From Rhodovulum sulfidophilum DSM 1374 (GTDB lineage Bacteria > Pseudomonadota > Alphaproteobacteria > Rhodobacterales > Rhodobacteraceae), in NCBI RefSeq assembly GCF_001633165.1, contig NZ_CP015418.1, positions 1,481,001-1,545,000 of the forward strand: DNA of 64,000 bases, given 5' to 3'. Both the position numbers and the translations under genes were made by a program. Below the pieces are notes generated by a model. It was not told the DNA's origin. It worked only from the letters and a program-made list of their open reading frames with translations, and made no database searches. Position 1 is the stretch's first letter. Every line of letters begins with the position of its first letter. Positions 35,600 to 44,221 of this stretch are shown in pieces.

Positions 35600-35844
35600 T
35601 TTCCCTCCTCGGAACGCGGCCCCGTTCTCCTCCCGCGTCGAGGATAGGCCGAGGTCTGGCGATGCGGCAAGCACGCAATCGAAAACTGTTACAAGTCACC
35701 CACGAATTTCTACATCTCCTCAAACACCGCGGCCCCGTCCCCGCTCTAGGCTCGATGCGAAGCCGAAACGACATAAGCCCCGCGCCATGAACAAGAAACC
35801 GGCCCTGAGGCCGGACCGGCGCGGAGCAGCAAGGGAGGGGATCG
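35600..35844. promoter_or_regulatory. Divergent promoter region, kinase gene/ddhA
   Basis: 245 bp between the kinase gene and ddhA. A lower-GC part (about 35680-35730) is the likely promoter and regulator-binding region. A 6-bp hairpin, CCGGCC-CTGA-GGCCGG, lies at 35799-35814 in the presumed ddhA leader, 30 bp before its start, followed by a strong SD, GGGAGGGG. No repeat clear enough to call an operator was found. Confidence 0.45.
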
Positions 35845-38577
35845 ATGCTTCGTACCACGCGCCGCACCTTGATGCAGGGAGCGTCCCTTGTGGGCGCCGG
35901 GCTTTTCGCGGCAGGCCGCGGCTGGGCGCTGAACCGGCTTGAACCCATCGACGACACGCTGGCCGAGGAATATCCCTACCGCGACTGGGAGGATCTCTAC
36001 CGCAACGAGTTCACCTGGGATTACGTCGGCAAGGCGGCCCATTGCATCAACTGCCTCGGCAATTGCGCCTTCGACATCTACGTCAAGGACGGCATCGTCA
36101 TCCGCGAAGAGCAGCTTGCCAAATATCCCCAGATCAGCCCGGACATTCCCGACGCCAACCCGCGCGGCTGCCAGAAGGGCGCGATCCATTCCACCTCGAT
36201 GTACGAGGCCGACCGGCTGCGCTATCCGATGAAGCGGGTCGGCGCGCGCGGCGAGGGCAAGTGGCAGCGCATCAGCTGGGACCAGGCGACCGAGGAGATC
36301 GCCGACAAGATCATCGACATCTACGAGAAATACGGCCCCGGCAAGCTGATGACCCATACCGGCTCGGGCAACATGTCGATGATGCGCATGGCCGCGCCCT
36401 ACCGCTTTGCCTCACTGGTCGGGGGCGTGCAGCTCGACATCTTCACCGATGTGGGCGACCTCAACACGGGCGCGCATCTGGCCTATGGCAACGCGCTCGA
36501 AAGCTTTACCTCGGATGCCTGGTTCGGCGCCGACTATATCATGTTCCTGCTGTTCAATCCGGTCGCCACCCGGATCCCGGACGCCCATTTCCTGTGGGAG
36601 GCGAAGTGGAACGGCGCCCGCGTCGTGTCGGTCGCGCCCGACTACAACCCGTCCTCGATCCATTCCGATCTGTGGATGCCGATCAAGCAGGGCGCCGACC
36701 CGTTCCTGGCGATGTCGATGGTCAATGTCATCATCGAGGGCAAGCTCTACAACGAAGCCTTCATGAAGGAGCAGACCGACCTGCCGATCCTGGTGCGCAG
36801 CGATAACGGGATGCTCCTGCGCGAGGCCGATCTGGAGGAAGGCGGCTCGGACCAGGTGTTCTATCACTGGGACAGCCGGACCGGCGCGGCGGTCAAGGTC
36901 AAGGGCTCGATGGGTTCGGAGGAAAAGACCCTCGTTCTGGGCGATGTCGATCCGGCGCTCGAGGGCAGCTTCGAGGTGGGCGGAATCCCGGTCACGACGG
37001 TGTTCGAGAAGGTCCGGGCCGAGGCCGCCAAATACCCGCCCGAAGAGACCGCTGCGATCACCGGGATCGGTCCCGGGGTGGTGCGCGCCGAGGCCGAGAC
37101 CTTTGCCCGGGCCAAGAAGGCGCTGCTGATGACCGGCTTCAATATCGGGCGCTATTCGAACGGCATCTATACGAGCTGGGCGCTGACGCTGATGCTGGCG
37201 CTGACCGGCCATGGCGGCCGGACCGGCGGGCTGGACACCTCCTGGATCGCATGGAACCAGCCCGCCTTGCTTGAGCTTGCGTTTTTCGACTTCAAGAAGC
37301 TGCCGCGGCTGGAGGCCGGGGGGCTGGGCGAATTCGTGCGCGGCGGCATGATGGAGCATTCGCGCCAGCACTACGACAACGACAAGCTCAAGGCGCGCAC
37401 CGGCTTCGATCTCGACGAGTTGCAGGAGATGATCGACGAGTCGATCGATGCCGGCTGGATGCCCTATTACGGCGACATGAAGGGGCTGATCTCGATCGCC
37501 GACAACAAGTTCCGCCGCAACAAGAATGCCGAGGCCTATCGCGAGCGCATCCTCGAAGAGGTCGAGGAATTGTTCGTCGATATCAATGTGCGGATGGATT
37601 CGACCGCGCAATGGGCCGATTACCTGCTGCCCGCCGCCGCGCATTACGAGGCCTGGGATCTGCGCTCGATCGCCTTCCACCGCTTCGTCAACGTCTTTTC
37701 CCGGCCGGTGCCGCCGATCGGCGAGGCGAAGTCGGACTGGGAGATCATGGAGATCCTGACCCGGAAGATCCAGGAGCGCGCCATCGCCCGCGGCATCACC
37801 GGATACGAGGATGGCGATGTCACCCGCGACTTTGCCACCATCCACGACGATTACACGATGGACGGCACGCTGATGACCGACCATGACGTCGTCAGCTGGC
37901 TGGTCGAGAACGGCCCCGAATTCGCCGGCGCGACGCTGGAGGAAGGGGTCGAGCGCGGGTTCTTCGTGATGGGCGAGGATGCGGGCCCGACGCAGAAGCT
38001 GCGCCCAAGCGAGCCCTATCACGCCTTCCTGCAGCAGACCGAGGGCAAGGAGCCCTACAAGACGATGACGGGGCGGATCACCTTCTTCGTCGATCATCCC
38101 CGCTTCGTGAGGCTCGGCGCGACGGTGCCGACGGCCCGCCATCACGCCGGACGCGACGCCTCGAACTATCCGCTGAACTTCTTCTCCCCGCATACCCGCT
38201 GGGGCATCCATTCGAACTGGCGGAGCAACAAGTTCATGCTGCGCCTGCAGCGGGGGGAGCCGAACATCTATATCAGCCCGCAGCTTGCCGCGGCCAAGGG
38301 CATCGCCGACGGCGCACAGGTCCGCGTCTTCAACGAGCTGAGCTTCTTCTTCGCGCAGGCCAAGTTCTACCCCAGCCTGCCGCCCGATACGATCATGATG
38401 GAGCATGGCTGGGAGCCGCACCAGTTTCCGAACTGGCGCCCGATGAATGTCTGCATGGCGACGCTGTTGCAGCCGCTGGAGCTGGTGGGGGGCTGGGGAC
38501 ACCTGAACTTCTCGCTCTGGCACTGGAACGCCAACCAGCTTGCCCATGAAAGCAGCGTCGACATCGAACCCGCCTGA
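35845..38577 (+). CDS. ddhA: Dimethylsulfide dehydrogenase-type molybdopterin subunit (type II DMSO reductase family)
   Basis: 910 residues. A twin-arginine signal (TTRRTLMQGAS) directs folded, cofactor-loaded export to the periplasm. The N-terminal cluster ligands are His66, Cys70, Cys74 and Cys109 (H-x3-C-x3-C-x34-C), the type II pattern shared with NarG. Asp224 in FTSDAWFG aligns with the aspartate that ligates Mo in this subfamily, and IPDAHF follows as in NarG. The gene order A-B-D-C is shared by DMS dehydrogenase, ethylbenzene dehydrogenase, selenate reductase and chlorate reductase. The DMS assignment rests on the apparent Rhodovulum-like background and overall resemblance, so the substrate is less certain than the family. 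Expected reaction: DMS + water to DMSO, feeding electrons to a c-type cytochrome. Confidence 0.85.
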   Translation: MLRTTRRTLMQGASLVGAGLFAAGRGWALNRLEPIDDTLAEEYPYRDWEDLYRNEFTWDYVGKAAHCINCLGNCAFDIYVKDGIVIREEQLAKYPQISPDIPDANPRGCQKGAIHSTSMYEADRLRYPMKRVGARGEGKWQRISWDQATEEIADKIIDIYEKYGPGKLMTHTGSGNMSMMRMAAPYRFASLVGGVQLDIFTDVGDLNTGAHLAYGNALESFTSDAWFGADYIMFLLFNPVATRIPDAHFLWEAKWNGARVVSVAPDYNPSSIHSDLWMPIKQGADPFLAMSMVNVIIEGKLYNEAFMKEQTDLPILVRSDNGMLLREADLEEGGSDQVFYHWDSRTGAAVKVKGSMGSEEKTLVLGDVDPALEGSFEVGGIPVTTVFEKVRAEAAKYPPEETAAITGIGPGVVRAEAETFARAKKALLMTGFNIGRYSNGIYTSWALTLMLALTGHGGRTGGLDTSWIAWNQPALLELAFFDFKKLPRLEAGGLGEFVRGGMMEHSRQHYDNDKLKARTGFDLDELQEMIDESIDAGWMPYYGDMKGLISIADNKFRRNKNAEAYRERILEEVEELFVDINVRMDSTAQWADYLLPAAAHYEAWDLRSIAFHRFVNVFSRPVPPIGEAKSDWEIMEILTRKIQERAIARGITGYEDGDVTRDFATIHDDYTMDGTLMTDHDVVSWLVENGPEFAGATLEEGVERGFFVMGEDAGPTQKLRPSEPYHAFLQQTEGKEPYKTMTGRITFFVDHPRFVRLGATVPTARHHAGRDASNYPLNFFSPHTRWGIHSNWRSNKFMLRLQRGEPNIYISPQLAAAKGIADGAQVRVFNELSFFFAQAKFYPSLPPDTIMMEHGWEPHQFPNWRPMNVCMATLLQPLELVGGWGHLNFSLWHWNANQLAHESSVDIEPA

Positions 38578-38615
38578 TCCAGGCGCGCGCAACCTACGGG
38601 ACTGAGTGAACCGAT

Positions 38616-39593
38616 ATGGTAAAACGTCAAATCAGCATGGTCCTCGACCTCAACAAGTGCATCGGCTGCCAGACCTGCACTTCGGCCTGCAAGCTGCAAT
38701 GGACCAACCGAAACGGCCGCGAATACATGTACTGGAACAATGTCGAGACCCATCCGGGGCCCGGCTATCCGCGCAACTACGAACATTCGGGCGGCGGCTT
38801 CGACGAGGAGGGCGCGCTGAAGATCGGCATCACGCCCTCGGCCGAGGATTACGGCATCCCCTGGGAATACAATTACGAAGAGGCGCTGATGACCGGGACC
38901 GATCCCTGGCTGCGCCCGAACGTCAAGCCCACCTGGGGCGCCAACTGGAACGAGGACGAGGGCCGGGGTGAATACCCCAATTCCTACTATTTCTACCTGC
39001 CCCGGATCTGCAACCACTGCGCCAATCCGGGCTGTCTGGCGGCCTGCGCGCGCAACGCCATCTACAAGCGGCAGGAGGACGGCATCGTTCTGGTCGACCA
39101 GGAGCGCTGCCGCGGCTATCGCTACTGCATCACCGCCTGCCCCTACAAGAAGGTCTATTTCAACGAGCAGATCTCGAAGGCGGAGAAATGCATCTTCTGC
39201 TATCCGCGGATCGAGAAGGGCCTGCCCACCGCCTGCGCCAAGCAATGCGTCGGCCGCATCCGCTTCATCGGCTATCTCGACGACGAGGCGGGGCCCGTGC
39301 ACCTGCTGGTCGAGCGCTACAAGGTGGCGATCCCGCTGCATCCCGAATGGGGCACCAAACCCAGTGTCTTCTACGTGCCGCCGCTGGCGCCGCCCCGGAT
39401 CGGCGATGACGGCGAACCGACCGAGGAGACGCGGGTGCCTCTCGCCTATCTCAAGGAGCTGTTCGGCGAGGCGGTCGTGCCCGCGCTTGCGACGCTGAAG
39501 ACCGAGCGCGCCAAGAAGCAGTCGGGCGCCGAAAGCGAGCTGATGGACACGCTCATCGGCTATCGCCACCCCGAAATGTTCAAGCTGAGCTGA
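38616..39593 (+). CDS. ddhB: Iron-sulfur subunit of the DMS dehydrogenase-type enzyme
   Basis: 325 residues, NarH-like, holding four Fe-S clusters that relay electrons between the Mo and heme subunits. Cysteine groups: CIGCQTCTSACK near the N-terminus, NHCANPGCLAACARN, CRGYRYCITACPYKK and KCIFCYPRIEKG...CAKQCVG. CRGYRYC has an aromatic residue in place of a cysteine, the mark of a 3Fe-4S cluster in this family. It has no signal of its own; related subunits travel with the Tat-targeted alpha subunit. SD weak; 38 bp after ddhA. Confidence 0.87.
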   Translation: MVKRQISMVLDLNKCIGCQTCTSACKLQWTNRNGREYMYWNNVETHPGPGYPRNYEHSGGGFDEEGALKIGITPSAEDYGIPWEYNYEEALMTGTDPWLRPNVKPTWGANWNEDEGRGEYPNSYYFYLPRICNHCANPGCLAACARNAIYKRQEDGIVLVDQERCRGYRYCITACPYKKVYFNEQISKAEKCIFCYPRIEKGLPTACAKQCVGRIRFIGYLDDEAGPVHLLVERYKVAIPLHPEWGTKPSVFYVPPLAPPRIGDDGEPTEETRVPLAYLKELFGEAVVPALATLKTERAKKQSGAESELMDTLIGYRHPEMFKLS

Positions 39594-39603
39594 CGGGCCC
39601 ATC

Positions 39604-40356
39604 ATGACCGCACAGACCCGCCGCCCCCCGACCCATGACGATGCCCTGGCGCGCGCCCGCGCCGGGGAAAGCCTCTGGCGCCTCGGCGCGCTGGCCTTCG
39701 GCCATCCGGTCGAGGAATTCCACCGGGCGCTGCTCGACGGCAGCTTCCACGAGGCCGTCGATGCCGCCTGGTCGGCGCTGACCGGCCGGCCCTGGCCGCG
39801 CGAGGCGCCCCCGCCGCGCTTTGCCGATCTCGAGGCGGGCTATATCGCCGCCTTCGAGCATGGCCGGGGCGGCAAGCGGCTGGCCTCGCTTCTGGCCGGC
39901 GAGCACAAGGACTTGCTGGCCGGGCAGGCCCGCCCCGCCTTCATGTTGAACGTCGCCGCCTTCTATCGCCATTTCGGACTGAGGCAGGCGACGGCCGACG
40001 AGGGCCGCGTGGACGAGCCCGACCATCTTGCCTGTCTGCTCGAATTCATGGCGGTCCTGTCCCATCTCGAGGCCGCCGCGATCACCGGCGGCAGGGACCC
40101 GGGCCCGGTCCGCCGCGCCGCGCGCGATTTCCTGGTGCGCTATGTCGAGCCGATGCTGGCACTCATCGCGACAGCGCTCCGAAGACCGTCCGAGCCGCCG
40201 CTCGATGCGACGCTGGTCCGGCTGACCCGGGATCTGCACGGCTTTGCCGAAAGCCGGATCGCCGAGCTCGCCGCGCAGGTGGGACCTTACCGCTCGGCCG
40301 AGGCGCGGTCCGATGCCGCGCCCGATGCGGCCGCACATCAAAATCTCTGGGGATAG
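39604..40356 (+). CDS. ddhD: TorD/DdhD-type molybdoenzyme maturation chaperone
   Basis: 250 residues, all-helical, with ESLWRLGALAFGHPVEEFHR at the N-terminus and the TorD-family VDEPDHLACLLEFMAVL segment (about residues 135-155). Such proteins bind the Tat leader of the apo-alpha subunit and hold back export until the Mo cofactor is in place. They stay in the cytoplasm and are not part of the final enzyme. It starts 10 bp after ddhB and ends 9 bp before ddhC, the standard ABDC position. Confidence 0.85.
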   Translation: MTAQTRRPPTHDDALARARAGESLWRLGALAFGHPVEEFHRALLDGSFHEAVDAAWSALTGRPWPREAPPPRFADLEAGYIAAFEHGRGGKRLASLLAGEHKDLLAGQARPAFMLNVAAFYRHFGLRQATADEGRVDEPDHLACLLEFMAVLSHLEAAAITGGRDPGPVRRAARDFLVRYVEPMLALIATALRRPSEPPLDATLVRLTRDLHGFAESRIAELAAQVGPYRSAEARSDAAPDAAAHQNLWG

Positions 40357-40365
40357 GAGGTGAGC

Positions 40366-41163
40366 ATGCCCGGATTTCGGTTCTTCCTTGCCGCGACGGC
40401 GGCATTTCTGGCGACCTCCCCGGCGCTGCCGCTTTCTGCCGATAGCCTGAATGCGGGGAATATCCGGCTGATCGAACCCGGAGAGACAGTGCCTGTCATA
40501 AAGATCCCCGACGGCATCTATCTGCGCACGCCCAACGACCCCGATGACATCATCTGGGCGCGGGTGCCCGAGTTTCGGGTCGAGATGGTGATGGCGCCGC
40601 CGGTCCATCCTTCGGTCGGGCTGCGCTATCGCGACGAGTATCCGGAACAGGATCTGGTGGTACAGCTCGCGCGGACCTCGGAGCGCTTTTACGTGCGCCT
40701 CCGCTGGGTCGATCCGACCCGGGACATGTCGACCCTGCGGGACAGGTTCCGCGATGGCGCGGCCATCGAATTCTCGGAGTCCGATGACAGCGTGTCCTAC
40801 ATGATGGGGACGGATGCCGAGAGCCCGGTGAATATCTGGTATTGGCACCCCGACGGCGATCGCGTGGAATCGCTTGCGGCCGGCAGCCCGGGCAGCCTGA
40901 CCCGGCTGGACCGGCAGCCGGTGACCGGGGCAAGCGAATATCGCGCCGGGCACGGTCCCGACGACAGTCAGTGGATCGTGGTCATGTCGCGGCCGCTTGC
41001 CAGCGAGGGCGATCATCAGGTCAGCTTCGAGCGCGACACGATCCCGGTGGCCTTCGCGCTCTGGCAGGGGGCCGACGCGCAGCGCGACGGGCTGAAGCTC
41101 GTCTCGCTGAACTGGATATTCGCGCGGATGACACCCGATGCCGCGCCCGCGCCGGGGAACTGA
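40366..41163 (+). CDS. ddhC: Heme b subunit of the DMS dehydrogenase-type enzyme
   Basis: 265 residues from the ATG at 40366. AGGAGG sits 5 nt before it, which rules out the GTG at 40360. A Sec signal peptide (FFLAATAAFLATSPALPLSA) exports it separately. The body is the EbdC/DdhC-like heme-binding beta-sandwich (LYLRTPNDPDDIIWAR-like opening, FYVRLRWVDPTRD, YMMGTDAESPVNIWYW). In the family the single heme b passes electrons to periplasmic cytochromes. It is followed after 4 bp by the Mrp-type ATPase gene. Confidence 0.85.
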   Translation: MPGFRFFLAATAAFLATSPALPLSADSLNAGNIRLIEPGETVPVIKIPDGIYLRTPNDPDDIIWARVPEFRVEMVMAPPVHPSVGLRYRDEYPEQDLVVQLARTSERFYVRLRWVDPTRDMSTLRDRFRDGAAIEFSESDDSVSYMMGTDAESPVNIWYWHPDGDRVESLAAGSPGSLTRLDRQPVTGASEYRAGHGPDDSQWIVVMSRPLASEGDHQVSFERDTIPVAFALWQGADAQRDGLKLVSLNWIFARMTPDAAPAPGN

Positions 41164-41167
41164 GACA

Positions 41168-42286
41168 ATGGCACATCCGAACCTGAAGATCCCCGATGGC
41201 AGCGGAGAAGAATGCGGGCGGGGCCATGCCTGCGGCTTCTGCCCGCAGGAACAGACCTGCACACTCGACAAGCGCGCCCATAACAAGACGCTGGTCGAGG
41301 CGCGGCTGGGCGAGATCGGCCAGATCGTGCTGGTGCTGGGCAACAAGGGCGGCGTCGGCAAAAGCACCGTCTCGGCCAATCTCGCGGCCGGGCTGGCAGC
41401 GCGCGGCTTTCGCGTCGGCATGGCCGATGCCGATATCCACGGCCCGAACCAGAGCCGCTATTTCGGCTTTGCGGGCGAACATATCCGGGTGGATGCGCGC
41501 GGCCTTGCCCCCAAGCATTTCACGGACCCGGCGCTGCGGCACGGGCTCAAGGTCGGCTCGCTTGCCTTCATGCTGCAGGACGATGATGCGCCGGTGGTCT
41601 GGCGCGACGCCTACAAGCACGATTTCGTCCATCACCTGATGGGCTCGTTCGACTGGGGCGCGCTCGACTTCCTGATCGTCGACATGCCGCCTGGTACCGG
41701 CAACGAGCTGATCACGCTCACCGACCTGCTCGAAGGCTGCGATGTCGGCGCGCTGCTCGTCACCACGCCGCAGGCGGTCGCCCAGATGGACAGCCTGAAG
41801 GCGGCGCGGTTCTGCCTCGAACGCGGGCTGCCGGTCATCGGCTGCGTCGAGAACATGGCCGGCGTGGTCTGCCCGCATTGCGCCGGTGCCTTCCACCTCT
41901 TTCCCGAGGCGGGGCTGGGCGAAAAGCTGACGGCGCTCGGGATCCGGCGGCTCGCGCGGCTGCCGCTCGACCCGGCCATCGCCGCGGGCTCGGATGACGG
42001 GCGCCCCGTCGCGCTTGACCCGGATGCGGCACCGCCCGTCGCCGAGGCGCTGGCCGCGATCGTCGGGGCCTGCGCCGCACTCGGCAGCGCCGGGTTCCAG
42101 GATGCGGCGCTGCGCAGCCTCGACGCCGCTTTCGCAGAGAACCTCGAGGACGAGGATCTGGCGCGCGCGCTGGCCGCGTTGCCCGAGGCCGAGCGTGAAC
42201 AGATAGGCCGCGCGCTGGCCGAGGCCCTGACGGAGGAGAGCGGTCGCTTTCACGGCGCGGCCTCGGTCCCGGGGGGCAAGGCATGA
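41168..42286 (+). CDS. Mrp/Nbp35-like P-loop ATPase with N-terminal cysteine motif, in the ddh operon
   Basis: 372 residues from the ATG at 41168. Deviant Walker A GNKGGVGKST (about 58-67), LIVDMPPGTGNE, and the CPHC pair at Cys235/Cys238 are those of Fe-S-carrying Mrp/ApbC proteins. In addition the N-terminus has C16-x5-C22-x2-C25-x5-C31, close to the second cluster-binding motif of eukaryotic Nbp35 and absent from ordinary bacterial Mrp. It also carries a roughly 100-residue helical C-terminal extension. It starts 4 bp after ddhC and ends in a 4-bp overlap with the next gene, so it belongs to the operon. Likely job: delivering Fe-S clusters to DdhA/DdhB before Tat export (inference). Confidence 0.88.
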   Translation: MAHPNLKIPDGSGEECGRGHACGFCPQEQTCTLDKRAHNKTLVEARLGEIGQIVLVLGNKGGVGKSTVSANLAAGLAARGFRVGMADADIHGPNQSRYFGFAGEHIRVDARGLAPKHFTDPALRHGLKVGSLAFMLQDDDAPVVWRDAYKHDFVHHLMGSFDWGALDFLIVDMPPGTGNELITLTDLLEGCDVGALLVTTPQAVAQMDSLKAARFCLERGLPVIGCVENMAGVVCPHCAGAFHLFPEAGLGEKLTALGIRRLARLPLDPAIAAGSDDGRPVALDPDAAPPVAEALAAIVGACAALGSAGFQDAALRSLDAAFAENLEDEDLARALAALPEAEREQIGRALAEALTEESGRFHGAASVPGGKA

Positions 42287-44130
42287 GCGGCGCGGTCCCC
42301 GCAGAGGCCGCCCTCAGCCGACGCAACCTGCTGCGCGGCAAGCTGGACGGGGGTCCGGCCGTCGCCGGTTGGCAGGACATGGCCGGGGCGCCGACGGTGC
42401 CGGGCGATGTGCTCTGGGCGGTGCATGCCTGTGGCGAGACGCTTTTCGTCGGCGGCGACGAGGGCACGATCCTGCAATTCGACGGGGCCCTCTGGAGGCG
42501 GAGCCGGCTTTCGGCCCGCGTTCCGGTCCATGCCATCGCGGGCGATCCCGAAACGGGGCTGCTGGCCGTGGGCTGGATGGGCGCGGTCTGGCGGTTCGAC
42601 GGCACGGACTGGCGGCTCGAGCGCGGCTGCGAGGTCGGCGCGGATGGCAAATATGCTGCTTGCGCAGAGAATACGCCGCTTTTCGGTCTCGCCGCCGACG
42701 GCGAGGGGCGGTTCTGGGCGGTGGGCGACGAGGGCACGATCCTGCATTTCGACGGCGAAGGCTGGCATGCTGAGGCCTCGGGCACACGGTTTCACCTGCG
42801 CGCCGTCACGATGCTGGGCGATGGACGGGTGCTGGCGGCCGGCGCGAATGGCACGGTGCTGATCCGGGGCCATGACGGCGCGTGGTCGGCCGGGGATTGC
42901 CCCGTCGCCACGACGATCCACTCGGCGCTGGCGCTGGCTCCGGACGACGTGCTGCTGGCGGGCGGGCGCTATTTCCTGGATGCGGGCGGGTTCCGCGGCG
43001 ATCTGCTGCGCTGGGATGGAAAGGGTTTTCGCAAGCTCGATCCCGGCCCGGGAGTGACACGTCTGCGCGCGCTGGCCGCGCTTTCGGGCGGGGCGCTGGC
43101 GGTGGGCGATCGCGGGCAGAGCTTTCGCATCGCGGGCGAGCGCGTCACGCGCCTGGCCGACGGCACGTCGCACGACCTGCTGGGCCTGGCGGTCACCGCT
43201 TCGGGCGCGGCCGTCGCGGCGGGCGATTTCGGCACGCTGCTGGCGGGCGACGGCGCCACGGCGCCTGCTCCCGTCGTCCGGACGCGGCCCGCGCCCTGCT
43301 GGGACCGGATGACGACCGGGACGGATCGGCAGATCTGGGCCGTCTGGCAGCATCCCGAAACGGGCACCGCCTATGCCTGCGGCGAGGAGGGTCTCGTGCT
43401 TCGGCGGGAGGGCGATGGCTGGGAGGCCCTGCCGCCGGTCGGTACGCTCGGCCTGCATGCGCTGGCTGCAAGCGAGGATGGCGGTGTTCTAGCCGCCGGG
43501 CAGATGGGCGAGATCCATCATTTCGACGGAACACGCTGGCGCAGGCATTTCGATCTGAAGCTCGACGTGACGATCCTGGCGCTCTGGAGCGACGGGGCCG
43601 GGACGATGATCGCCGCGGGCGACGAGGGGTTGGTCCTGCGCTGGACGGGCGAGAGCTGGACCCGGATGGTCAGCGGTACCCAATCGGCGCTCTACGCGCT
43701 CTGGGGGCCCGATCCCGAGCATCTTCTGGCGGTGGGCGATTCCGGGTTGGTGCTGCGTTGGAACGGCCGGAACTGGCAGGAATTCACCTGCGGCAGCGAG
43801 GCCTTCCTCTTCGGTGTCTGGGGCACGGGGCTCGACAACATCTTCGTCACCGGCCTTTCCGGCACGATCCGTCACTTCGACGGACAGGGCTGGCAGGCGG
43901 CGCCGACGCGGATGCGAAACGACCTTCTGGCGATCTCGGGCAAAGGGGCCGAGGCCGTCGCCGTGGGCACGGCGGGCGCGGCGCTGCGCCATGACGGCAA
44001 GGCCTGGCGGAGCGAGCCGACCGGGTTCGACGGCGGGCTGAGGGCCGTCAGCGCCACCGGCCCCGCGATCCTCGCGGCGGGCGACGGAGGCGCGATCCTG
44101 CGCCGCCGCGGGTCTTGGGGCGCGCCCTGA
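42283..44130 (+). CDS. 14-repeat beta-propeller protein in the ddh operon
   Basis: 615 residues, overlapping the ATPase gene by 4 bp (ATGA). From about residue 40 to the end it is built of about 14 copies of a ~42-residue repeat with the core GDEGTILHFDGxxW, often preceded by LxALWG or LFGVWG. Examples near the C-terminus are AGDEGLVLRWTGESW, VGDSGLVLRWNGRNW and TGLSGTIRHFDGQGW. Fourteen repeats would suit two seven-bladed propellers. The N-terminus carries LSRRNLLRG, like a twin-arginine motif, but no hydrophobic stretch follows, so it is probably cytoplasmic. Its function is unknown; an assembly scaffold or substrate-binding partner for the enzyme is plausible. Confidence 0.85.
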   Translation: MSGAVPAEAALSRRNLLRGKLDGGPAVAGWQDMAGAPTVPGDVLWAVHACGETLFVGGDEGTILQFDGALWRRSRLSARVPVHAIAGDPETGLLAVGWMGAVWRFDGTDWRLERGCEVGADGKYAACAENTPLFGLAADGEGRFWAVGDEGTILHFDGEGWHAEASGTRFHLRAVTMLGDGRVLAAGANGTVLIRGHDGAWSAGDCPVATTIHSALALAPDDVLLAGGRYFLDAGGFRGDLLRWDGKGFRKLDPGPGVTRLRALAALSGGALAVGDRGQSFRIAGERVTRLADGTSHDLLGLAVTASGAAVAAGDFGTLLAGDGATAPAPVVRTRPAPCWDRMTTGTDRQIWAVWQHPETGTAYACGEEGLVLRREGDGWEALPPVGTLGLHALAASEDGGVLAAGQMGEIHHFDGTRWRRHFDLKLDVTILALWSDGAGTMIAAGDEGLVLRWTGESWTRMVSGTQSALYALWGPDPEHLLAVGDSGLVLRWNGRNWQEFTCGSEAFLFGVWGTGLDNIFVTGLSGTIRHFDGQGWQAAPTRMRNDLLAISGKGAEAVAVGTAGAALRHDGKAWRSEPTGFDGGLRAVSATGPAILAAGDGGAILRRRGSWGAP

Positions 44131-44221
44131 GGTGCGATGGAGTTGCTCCCGGATCCCGGACTTGGAGTTACAGGCCTCTCAGGGAATAATGATCCTGCCC
44201 CGAAGACGTGGACGGGGTCAT

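Noticed and set aside
35787..35942. Small upstream frame overlapping the ddhA start
   Set aside because: No SD before its ATG and Arg-rich shadow composition; translational coupling cannot be supported.
36412..38592. 726-codon minus-strand frame opposite ddhA
   Set aside because: Same kind of codon-bias shadow; ddhA has complete cofactor motifs.
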